A stretch of DNA of 64,000 nt from Conus ventricosus (taxonomy: Eukaryota > Mollusca > Gastropoda > Neogastropoda > Conidae). Where the stretch lies: NCBI GenBank assembly GCA_018398815.1, contig CM031611.1, positions 81,487,603 to 81,551,602 of the forward strand. Reading direction: 5' to 3'. The notes beneath the pieces are model-generated. The model saw only the letters and a list, made by a program, of their open reading frames with translations, did not search any database and had not been told where the DNA came from. Position 1 is the first letter of the stretch; the number at the start of each line of letters is the position of its first letter. A program made the translations under genes and the position numbers. Below, one piece after another: positions 56,123-64,000 of the stretch.

Positions 56123-56257
56123 CCAGCATCATGCACGTCCCCCAAGGTCTGCCATAAGTAGTCAAATGTCTCTTGAGACATAGGGTTGGGTGGGGTGCTG
56201 TCCAACGACGCCTGTGACATCTCCACATCAGTCTTCAGCACTCTACTCTGGTTGTCC
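56123..56257 (-). CDS. p53/p63/p73-family gene, transactivation-domain exon with start codon
   Basis: ATG at 56,220 (context GTGGAGATGT) opens MSQASLDSTPPNPMSQETFD then YLWQTLGDVHDA. The SQETF..LW..L block is the classic p53-family transactivation helix that binds MDM2 and co-activators; F, W and L contacts are all present. Its distance from the start codon is like human p53. The donor is GG|GTAAGT, leaving two bases; the acceptor GTGTTGATAG|GGAC at 56,258 implies a further 5' untranslated exon upstream. Upstream in-frame codons are open to 56,316 but precede the splice acceptor, so this ATG is preferred. Confidence 0.9.
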
Positions 56258-56629
56258 CTATCAACACACACAGATTTTTTGTGTTGTTTGTGTTTTGTTT
56301 TCTTTAACAAAAGCAAAATGAAAACACTCTGAAAGGGAAGTTCTAGCGTTACTTCATGCTTACAGTTCTACATCAATTCAATAGCCTAAAATATCAATCT
56401 TTTATGGTGGCCTTAAATGTTGTTGTGGGTAATAAACATTTATCAACCGAAGTGGCACGCTGAAGTCAACAGGAAGAAGCACCATTTCAATTGTGCAAAA
56501 ACAATATTTACAACAACAAAAAAAAAAAAGAACATTGCCGAGAGTCTGTGTTGTCAAGTTGTTTTAGTGGAGCTGATGGCCTTGATTTTGAACCAGTAGG
56601 CAGTTATGGAGCTGGACATGTATGACCTG
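56258..56629. other. First intron (coding side) sequence
   Basis: No exon was recognised. It contains short A runs and, at 56,620-56,629, GTATGACCTG, which recurs at the other end of the L2-like insertion. Confidence 0.5.
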
Positions 56630-57311
56630 AGAATCCTCTCTTGTCTAATTAGTAAATGTAATGTAATGTAATGTATGTAAAAGGATATTTATAGAGCGCT
56701 TTACCTCGCAAGAGCCCAAAGCGCATATTACAGAAAAACATGATAAACATTATAATTCTAATTCAAAGCGCGCGCACACACACCGCCGGGGGGGGGGGGG
56801 GGGGGGGGGAACTCTCACACGCAGACAGACACAGGAGCGCGTTCAACACCAGCAAACACCCGCACAGTGGTAACTGGATATTGTTGATCAGTCCGAGGGA
56901 AAAGATGTGTCTTTAGGGAGGTTTTAAAAGTCTCTAGAGAGTCCGTGTTACGCAATGAAGAAGGGAGACTATTCCACAGAGCAGGTGCCTGGTAAGAGAA
57001 AGATCGTTGGCCTGAAGTTTTCAGGCGAGCGGAGGGAAGCCGAAGCAGACGAGAATCGGTGGATGAGCGTAAGTTGCGAGACGGAACATAGAGATGGAGG
57101 AGGTCAGAGAGGTAGGAGGGAGCCAGATTATTCAGTGATTTGAAAACCAGGAGGAGAACTTTAAAGTCAATGCGAGACTGAATTGGGAGCCAGTGTAAGG
57201 AAGACAGAATTGGTGATATGTGATCAGATCTAGAGGAGCGGGAGATCAGACGGGCGGCATTGTTCTGAACTTTTTGAAGTTTAGAGATGAGCGTTAGAGG
57301 ACAACAAATAG
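56630..57311 (-). mobile_element. L2-like LINE 3' end
   Basis: The minus frame to 56,815 encodes CPLTLISKLQKVQNNAARLI, then LSSLHWLPIQSRIDFKVLLL, VFKSLNNLAPSYLSDLLHLY and SYQAPALWNSLPSSLRNTDS. This is the well-known C-terminus of L2/Rex1-type reverse transcriptases. After the frame come a poly(G) tract on plus (56,787-56,810), a 3' UTR with AGAGCGCTTTACCTCGCAAG and a TGTAA pentamer tail (56,655-56,680). GTATGACCTG occurs at 56,620 and 57,312, a possible 10-bp target duplication, though 26 bases separate the tail from the left copy. Confidence 0.88.
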
Positions 57312-57921
57312 GTATGACCTGGGTCAAGTGATGGTAGGCATGGGGCAGTGCTCCTACCGCAATCACCATACGATCTGTTCTCAATGTTATGGAGACCTAC
57401 CCTTCCATTTCACACCTGCAAGTGTCTGGATGTCTGGCCCGTCCTTGGAACTTGACCTAAGTTACCGTATTATGCCAGTGGTAGCAATGTTAAGTACTGA
57501 ATTTACATCAACCACCCAGTTTTTCCTCAAAAGGCAAAAAGTCTGAATAATTAATAACACATGGGTGACAAATGCTTTGCTAAAGCACCTGTCCATTTCA
57601 GAATACTGTCCAGCCTTTGTTCTTCCTCCAGACAGTCACAGAGTACTCTGAATGCCTTCAAATACCACAAAGCATGGTTCTGGAGCATTTTCATTTTCTG
57701 CACTGTCACTCAACAACTAACTCCCTCTCAAACAGCAGTATGCTCCTAACGCTAGTAAATTTTATATATAAGAGTACACAATACAACATAGTTACAATAA
57801 ACGTACAGCATGCATCCCAGGTATCCCTTATGAACCAAAAAAAGGACTTTAAAGGACCAATGAAAGGACCCTACCAAAATAAAACAGGACCTACCGAAAT
57901 ATCTTCTACTGTCTGTGTTTT

Positions 57922-58140
57922 TCACATTTGCTTCAGCTCTTCTTGTTTGTTGACAAGTTCCTTCTCTAAGAAGGTCACTGTTTCTTGTTTATTTTTGGAA
58001 GAACTACACAGTTCATTGGCTTGTCCTAAGAGCCTCAAGCTGCTTTGCTGCTGGGCTTTGAGGCATAGTGCATCAGCTTCAAACAGCAACTGTTTGGCAT
58101 CCTTTCCAGTGGCTGTCTTTCTCCTCTTGAGGTGTGGATC
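57922..58140 (-). pseudogene. Transposase C-terminal coiled-coil tail (element F)
   Basis: The minus frame reads DPHLKRRKTATGKDAKQLLF, then EADALCLKAQQQSSLRLLGQ, ANELCSSSKNKQETVTFLEK and ELVNKQEELKQM with a stop. The Lys/Glu/Gln-rich heptad-like pattern with ANEL...K...E resembles the charged helical tail of hAT-type transposases that begin with a BED finger. It is the last coding exon of the deleted gene. Confidence 0.55.
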
Positions 58141-58449
58141 TCTTCCTCACACACATTCATGCAAGCACCCACGCACACTCCCACCACCAGACCTGTTTAT
58201 CCCTCACTTCACCTTTCAGTGGTCAAGGCGACCCAAGTCATAGTTTTGGAGCTCAACTGTCAGTAGTCACAGCCACTACATATTCTGGATCCACCAGCTA
58301 TCCTTTTCAGTTTCCCCCTTCCCCTTATCTGTTGTCCTATCCCTCACCCTTCCACCACTGCACTGCCCAGCAACTAAACTAGCATGGTGTCAGGTTTCAC
58401 ACACCCAGGCAGGCCTTTCACACTTAGTCATGATGGTTGCCTTGCTCTG

Positions 58450-58451
<2 letters not shown>

Positions 58452-58504
<53 letters not shown>

Positions 58505-58523
58505 GGATGCGGTGTGTGTGGTG

Positions 58524-58554
<31 letters not shown>

Positions 58555-58620
58555 TGTGTGGTGTGTGAGTGAGCGAGTGCGTGTGAGTGAGCGCGCCGCG
58601 CGCGTGGTGTGTGTGTGTAA
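58452..58620. repeat. (TG)n compound microsatellite
   Basis: (GT)n 58,452-58,500, a short spacer with AAAGGGATGCGG, then further GT runs with GTGGT interruptions to 58,618 and a CGCGCCGCGCGCG patch. Confidence 0.9.
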
Positions 58621-58920
58621 GGGATGGAACCAGCATGCATGTCTGACAGAAGGGGGCATAATCAGAACAAGCTTATCTACTCTGTTTACTCTCCCTTGCC
58701 TGGGCTGTCACTATCGACCTTTTTTTTTTTGTCCACCCCCCTCCCCTCACCTCCCCCTCTCCATGGTTCGAGATTGTATGACCGTAGGACCATAATTAAC
58801 AGACCATTTCCGTGGAAACTATTCATGATTCTGTAGAGGTACACAGGTCTGACACACCACACACACAGGTCTTTATCAGACGTGCTTGGAGTGGACGCTG
58901 AAACATGTCGGTTCAGGCTG

Positions 58921-59205
58921 TCAAGTTGGCTGTGAATCATCATGACTCTGGGGCTGCGTTGAACCAACAGCGAAAAAATCAGCAACACTGCATCTACTGT
59001 CACTTTGATGCTGTTTCTCTTTCTTCTGATGCTTCACACTTTTTGCGTGTTGCTTTAGCATGGATTCTCCCATTGAGGCGATGTTTACGGAGCAATCGCA
59101 AAACGCACAGCGCGCTACATGTTTGTCGCTCAGAACTTTCTGCAACCAGTCCTTGTAATCCTCGTCTCTCAGCCAACGATCTTGAAAAGAACATTTGCCC
59201 GGCAT
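58921..59205 (-). CDS. BED-type zinc-finger N-terminus (element F)
   Basis: From ATG the frame reads MPGKCSFQDRWLRDEDYKDW, then LQKVLSDKHVARCAFCDCSV and NIASMGESMLKQHAKSVKH: intact CX2CX16HX5H. It continues KKEKQHQSDSRCSVADFFAV and stops after 94 codons. The SVADFF word is the short hydrophobic motif that follows the finger in the sister elements. It starts exactly like a transposase first exon, and no catalytic domain follows. Confidence 0.7.
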   Translation of the reverse strand: MPGKCSFQDRWLRDEDYKDWLQKVLSDKHVARCAFCDCSVNIASMGESMLKQHAKSVKHQKKEKQHQSDSRCSVADFFAVGSTQPQSHDDSQPT

Positions 59206-59611
59206 TGTGGACGAAAAACTGGGCTTAAAAGTTTCAGCAGGTAAACACGTGTGAACGATGCAAGATGGCGCCTGGAAGTATCGTCAAATCTCGAACGCGA
59301 GACTTGCGAGGAAACTGGCTGTGAGAAGCATCGTCTGCTTGCGGGACCCGACAGAAAATGCAGATCTTTTGATTTCATACCTGAAGTTCTTTTCCGCAAC
59401 CGAAAGTATTCTTTTGTATCGCAAAATTAAAAGACTTTAACTGACCAAATTGCATTTTAAAGGCCCTTGACAAAATATTAAAGGACCTCTTGGTCAAATT
59501 AAAGTACTTTAAAGGCCTTTTCTGAAAACTTCTAAATATAAGGACTTTAAAGGACTTCAAAGGACCCTACGACCCATGTACAGTAAACATACAAGATAAG
59601 CATAAGAATGT

Positions 59612-59614
59612 GTG

Positions 59615-59646
<32 letters not shown>

Positions 59647-59735
59647 ATGCGCGCGTGCGGTGTGTGTGAGTGAGCGTGCGCTTTGCATGTGTGTGTGTGA
59701 GCGTGAATGTGTGAGCGCTCGCGTGCGGGCATGTG
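59612..59735. repeat. (TG)n-rich microsatellite with CG interruptions
   Basis: GT dinucleotides mixed with GCATGCGCGCG-type words. Alternating purine-pyrimidine DNA of this kind can adopt Z form. Confidence 0.75.
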
Positions 59736-59860
59736 CGTATAAACTATAATCTTCATGCAAGTAAGCACACACTCACACACACATTATAATTTATATGAGC
59801 TTAAACGTGCTCATACACACTTGTGCATTATGACAGTAGTTACTTGATATTTTCTAGTAT

Positions 59861-60035
59861 AACACTGTTGTAAATATTAAAGTGTATGATAATCTCAAAT
59901 TACTTAGTGTATAACAATGCCAATGTAAATTATGCGAATCAAGTTACTGTTGTAAATTATATTAAAGTGTATGATAATCTCACATTACTTAGTCTTTGTA
60001 TACAATGCCAATGTAAATTATGCGAATCAAGTTAA
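59861..60035. repeat. About 88-bp direct duplication
   Basis: Two copies of TGTTGTAAAT...AAAGTGTATGATAATCTCA ... CAATGCCAATGTAAATTATG + CGAATCAAGTTA, almost identical. Confidence 0.88.
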
Positions 60036-60414
60036 TTAAAGACAAAGCAGGAATACCATCACTAATTAAGGGGACAGAATGGCTCCTCTTTGTGAGAGCA
60101 CGAATTAATGAGACTGATCCCAAGAGAGTCCTCTGAATAAGGTCATTCCCTTGTTAGCAAACACTAATATTGTACATGACACCATTATTTGCTGTTTTAA
60201 AGTTTCCATTAGACCAAATGTTGTTATACATAAACTTTATTTTTGTAATATGTAGAGAGCTTTAAATCAAGGCGCAGCATGACTCTGTTCTAAGCTAGTA
60301 AAAAAACACTCAAAACAATGATGATTCAAGGTTCCCTGGTAATCGTGTGTTCATTTTTACAGATATACTACACTAGTCATCACTTTTCATACAATTTTTA
60401 AAAAAAACACACAC
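60036..60414. other. Unique DNA without features
   Basis: No coding signal or repeat recognised. Confidence 0.5.
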
Positions 60415-60672
60415 ACACAACTTAAACTTTTGGAATGAACTAACAGTTAAGATCAAACGTTGCACCTAGTATTAATGTTTTTAAGAACCTCAAGATAAAC
60501 ATGAATTATTAACTAAAATTAAATATGAATCTGATGGATAAAAGGACTGAGCTAGCCTACGACTGGACCAATGGTCACAAAAAAAAAAAATATATATACA
60601 TACAAAAGGGGGTTTATAAAAAGCCTAAATAGGCCAATTTGTTTTTGATAAAACGCCCCCGATCCTGAAGTT
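60415..60672 (+). mobile_element. CR1-like LINE 3' end, plus strand
   Basis: The sequence from CTTTTGGAATGAACTAACAG through CACCTAGTATTAATGTTTTT and GACTGGACCAATGGTCACAA to CGCCCCCGATCCTG matches, in opposite orientation, the 3' end of the LINE at 61,293. It is a 5'-truncated copy holding little more than the 3' UTR; the internal A tract and hexamer tail have decayed. Confidence 0.85.
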
Positions 60673-60719
60673 GCTCACATTTTCACATAACGATATAAAT
60701 AATCTATCTTTCCTGGCTT

Positions 60720-61110
60720 CCGAGTGTGTGCGTGTGTGTGTGCATTGTGTGCCCGCAAGTATCACTGTGTATGCGTCACAGGTGCATAAACATGTTTACA
60801 TGTGTGTATGTCATATGTGTGTGCGTGTGCATGCGAGCGTATGTGCTTGCATACATGTGTATTCTGTATGTATCACACTTTATGTGTTAAACTTGCAAAG
60901 CAACCACCAGCCTTCCTCATCAGATGTCTCATTACAAATAATTATTTTTCATTTTTATAAGACACTGAAATAATCTTTGTTCAGGAATACACTGGGACGG
61001 TGTCTGGGTCCTGTGGGGATTAAATTTGTGTTGTATTTGAAGCATTCATCTGTATAAATGTGTAACAATGTCAAAGACTGTGTGTATTACCTTTAAACAC
61101 AAACAAACCC
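60720..61110. other. TG-rich then unique DNA
   Basis: A loosely TG-repetitive stretch (60,725-60,880), then unique sequence. A 100-codon open frame over the TG-rich part is a composition artefact. Confidence 0.55.
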
Positions 61111-61121
61111 AACACCATCAA

Positions 61122-61179
61122 AGCCCTGATGTGGCCCTTTGCGGTCGGCTGGGCTATAAGCAACATTATCTTATCTTAT
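61122..61179 (+). mobile_element. 58-bp Jockey-like LINE copy
   Basis: Only the last 58 bases of the LINE tail (AGCCCTGATGTGGCCCTTTG through TTATCTTAT) are present, yet ACACCATCAA flanks it exactly at 61,112-61,121 and 61,180-61,189, a 10-bp target duplication. It is an extreme 5' truncation. Confidence 0.88.
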
Positions 61180-61256
61180 ACACCATCAACCTAAAAAAAT
61201 GAACAATCACTATGCAATCATAGGCCGATCAAGATTCCGACAGTGCTTTCATCTGA

Positions 61257-61280
61257 ACCCCCCCCCCCCCCCCCCCCCCC
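61257..61280. repeat. Poly(C) tract
   Basis: About 23 consecutive C at the edge of the LINE insertion. Confidence 0.8.
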
Positions 61281-61292
61281 GGTTGAAGTATA

Positions 61293-64000
61293 GGATCAGG
61301 ATCAGGATCAGGATCAGGGGCGTTGTATCAAATACAACTTAGCCCATTTAGCTTTTTACGCCCCTTCTGTATGTATATATCCTTTTTTTTTTCGTAACCG
61401 TTGGTCCAGTCATAGGCTAGCTCAGACCTATTATCCATCAAATTCATATCTAATTTTTGTTATAATTCATGTTTATCTATGAGGTTCTTAAAAACATTAA
61501 TACTAGGTGCACGTTTGATGTTAAGTGTTAGTTTATTCCAAAAGTTGGTTACTCTATTAGAAAAAAGTAAATTTTCTTAAATTCGTTCTAGAATATTGTT
61601 TAAATATCTTATCTTCACTGTTCCTTGTAACATTCTTCTGCGGAGTACAAAAAAAGCATGCTTTATCAACATCATCAATTTCATTAAATATCTTGTATGC
61701 TTGAATCAAGTCTCCTCTTTTTCTTCTTGCCTTAAGTGTTGGAAGTTGCAGATATTTTAATCTTTCCTGATATGAGTAATCTTTTATATTATGAATCATC
61801 TTGGTTGCTCTTCTTTGTACCTGTTCTAGAGCTTCTGATTGTCTCTTTAGCATTGGATACCATACAGTGTTGCCATATTCAAGAACAGGTCTAACTAGTG
61901 TCTTATATAATTGCAAAAAAGTGTCCTTTTCCATAAATGTAAAGGTTGTTTTTATTATTCCAATCATTCTGTTAGCCTTATTAATACTATTTACAATATG
62001 ATTGTCAAATAGTAAATTTTTGTCAAAAGTCACACCTAGGTCTTTCTCTTCTTCACATTTAGATATTTTTATTTCCTTGCCCCCAATTTTCATATATACT
62101 CCTTTTGTGGTTTGTTTTACCAATATGAAGTACTTTACATTTTTCTGCATTAAAATATAGGTTCCAAGTATCAGACACTGTACTAATGTTTCAATATCCT
62201 TTTGTAATTCCTTATGCAATTTTGGAGAGTATACAGTTTTGTGTCATCTGCAAAGACTTTACATGTACTCTTTAATTCTACAGGAAGATCATTTATAAAC
62301 ACCGTAAATAATATTGGTCCCAAAATACTGCCTTGTGGTATCCCACTAATAACATCAGCACTATGAGAGAAGGAACTACCAATCCTTACCTTCTGAGTTC
62401 TTTTTGATAAAAAGTCTCTAACCCATCCAAGTATATTTCCTATTATTCCATAAGACTCTAATTTCTTTAAAAGTCTTTCATGTGGTACTGAATCGAATGC
62501 TTTTCTAAAGTCTAAATACAAAACATTATATTCCCCTCCTTTATCTATCTCCTTTGTGAAGTCTTCCATCACTTCTAAAAGTTGAGTCACACAAGACCTT
62601 TTTGCACGAATCCATGTTGACACTCAGCATATAATTTATTTTCTGTCATATGTTTAATAATAGCCTCTCTAATAAATGATTCTAAAAATTTTTCATATAA
62701 TGCATGTTAAACTCACTGGTCTATAATTTCCTGGATCTGTTCTTGTACCTTTTTTGAATATCTGGAATGACTGTAGCTGTTTCCAATCTGAAGGTACTAT
62801 CATTTCTTTAACAGATTTAGAAAAGAGTATGTAAAGTGGGAAGGCCATCTCCTCGTTTAGCTCTTTTAGTACTCTCGATGGGGTGGGATCCGGACCACAT
62901 GCCTTATTAGGGTTTAAAGATTGAAGTTTCTTTTTTATTGCATCCACTGAAATATCTACATTTTCTAACACTATGCCTTTTGACCTTGAAGCAGGACTTA
63001 GAACAGGCATATTTTTAGTATCTTCCCTTGTGAATACACTAGAAAAAAAATGTATTCAAAATATCTGCCTTACCTCCATCTGTCTCCACTGTGTCACCAT
63101 CCTTAGTCACTAAAGGGCTCACTCCAGTATTCATCTTTGTTTTCGATTGTATATCTCCAGAAGGCTTTTGGATTTTGTTTTCATTCCTTTGATAACTTCT
63201 TTTCAAATTCCTTTTTTGCTTTTCTTATTTTTTATTACAAATATTACGTGCTTTAATATAATTTGATAATCTTTCCCCTGCTTTGTGACTAAGGGAAACT
63301 CTGATACATATTATATTTCTTTTTACAAATTTCATTGTCTTTACATTTATCCACTTTGGTTTATGTTTTTTTATTTTTCTTAATAATTTGTTTTGGAACA
63401 TTGTTTTCTATTAAAGAATTTTAAAATACTTTTAATTTCCACCCAGCATTGTTCTACACTAAGATCATTGAGTTTATTCCAGTCGATCTTCAATTCTCTT
63501 TCATTTGCATAAAATTTCCTCTCTTAAAATTATATGACTGCTTTGATTCTTCTTTTCCTTGCTCCTCTCCTAGGTACAAAGAGAACATTAAAACCTCATG
63601 ATCACTTTTGCCTATAGGAGCTAAGTGCTTAATGTCTGATATCATATTTTCATCATTAACAAGTACTAAATCTAGTATATTTGATTTTTGTCCCTCCCTG
63701 TGTCTTGTTGTTGTTTCACCATTTGGTTCAGAAATGCATCCTGTAGGTAGTTTATGAACTTTTGACCTCTTTCTCCAGAGCCAGTACCATGCCAGTCAAT
63801 ATCTGGGAAATTAAAATCTCCAGTAATACAAACATATTTGAATCTTTCTAATCTAATTTGTTTCAGCAACTCAAACATTTTTTCTTCATTTTCAGTTGTT
63901 GAGTTTGGACTTTTGTAAATAGTTCCAATCAGTATTTTCTGTCTATCCTTATTTAAAAAGGTAATCCACAAGTTTTCATCAAAGTCATTTCCTTTTGTAA
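61293..64000 (-). mobile_element. CR1-like LINE, 5' end beyond the window
   Basis: A minus-strand non-LTR retrotransposon with a 3' end of four GATCCT-type hexamers (61,293-61,317), a 3' UTR to about 61,557 and ORF2 extending off the window edge. Together with the plus-strand copy at 60,415 it makes an inverted pair of 3' ends about 620 bp apart. Compared with the Jockey-like copy it is less eroded: long frames survive. Confidence 0.92.
61557..64000 (-). pseudogene. CR1-like ORF2: endonuclease and reverse transcriptase, partial
   Basis: In order on the minus strand: ILIGTIYKSPNS and VCITGDFNFPDIDWHGTG (endonuclease, GDFN..DI.W as in CR1), a degraded middle (63,000-63,670), then NKACGPDPTPSRVLKE and GNYRPVSLT. 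Reverse transcriptase follows: YLDFRKAFDSVPHERLLKKL, SGIPQGSILGPILFTVFIND and CKVFADDTKLYTL, so the catalytic aspartates are present. The C-terminal part has EYGNTVWYPMLKRQSEALEQ and QRRATKMIHNIKDYSYQERL. Frame breaks near 62,190, 62,690 and 63,010-63,670 prevent one continuous protein in this assembly. Nucleotide composition is AT-rich, unlike the Jockey-like copy. Confidence 0.85.

Larger units (their letters stand above)
57811..59577 (-). mobile_element. hAT-like element F, internally deleted
   Basis: Flanked by GTACAGCA (57,803-57,810) and GTACAGTA (59,578-59,585), an 8-bp duplication with one change. Terminal inverted repeats are poor. Instead, both ends carry direct AAAGGACC/TTTAAAGGAC words in several copies (57,845-57,890; 59,430-59,575). 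Between them are a BED-finger exon at the 5' side and a transposase C-terminal tail at the 3' side, separated by microsatellite DNA (TG)n 58,452-58,618. So the middle of the transposase was deleted while both coding ends stayed. Confidence 0.65.

Noticed and set aside
58390..58659. His/Thr-rich open frames
   Set aside because: Translation of the (TG)n/(CA)n microsatellite in element F.

Overview
The window is eukaryotic, intron-rich, repeat-dense DNA. The most informative content is a single p53/p63/p73-family gene on the minus strand, running from about 56,257 down past position 1 of useful sequence. Ten coding exons can be placed by homology, splice sites and matching codon phase, plus one candidate alternative first exon. 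The DNA-binding-domain sequence is most like lophotrochozoan (mollusc) p53 family members. With the very high load of microsatellites, minisatellites, LINEs and hAT-like elements, this suggests a mollusc, probably a gastropod; that is an inference, not a proof. There are no rRNA genes, functional tRNA genes, CRISPR arrays or prokaryotic operons.

Layout of the gene, 5' to 3' on the minus strand: transactivation exon with the start codon (56,123-56,257); second N-terminal exon, apparently frameshifted by one base (53,015-53,143); candidate short alternative (deltaN-like) first exon (34,817-34,855); Ser/Thr/Pro-rich exons (22,117-22,215 and 20,979-21,037); four DNA-binding-domain exons (20,329-20,404; 19,539-19,676; 11,858-12,046; 10,257-10,437); linker/NLS exon (7,677-7,789); tetramerization exon (4,339-4,460). 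The last exon(s) are not found here. Every zinc ligand and cancer hot-spot residue of the DNA-binding domain that I could align is present. The tetramerization exon continues into a p63/p73-type extra helix.

The introns carry several layers of mobile DNA. (1) A Jockey-like LINE family: one 5.46 kb copy (22,867-28,322) and many 5'-truncated copies, several with 10-13 bp target duplications. (2) A CR1-like LINE running off the right end (61,293-64,000) with an inverted 3'-end copy at 60,415, and an L2-like LINE end (56,630-57,311). (3) hAT-like DNA elements that keep mainly the N-terminal BED zinc-finger exon of their transposase (5,220; 12,841; 18,405; 50,770; 55,140; 57,811), plus a small MITE sharing ends with one of them. 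(4) A piggyBac-like relic flanked by TTAA (6,952-7,634). (5) A degenerate DDE-type transposase next to 513-bp tandem repeats (41,942-44,390). (6) A 58-bp-arm hairpin (50,021-50,146).

The most unusual pattern is that minisatellites in this gene sit on or within about 10 bases of splice junctions. One array triplicates a donor together with 12 bases of exon. A second repeats an acceptor with the first bases of its exon. A third (about 55 units, split by a transposon) abuts the acceptor of the zinc-binding exon. A fourth is a two-copy repeat beginning about 9 bases inside an intron. A second theme is transposon relics that keep only the N-terminal DNA-binding exon, three of them with a minisatellite directly downstream of that exon. 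Large stretches (38.9-41.9 kb, 44.9-50.0 kb) show no recognisable gene.
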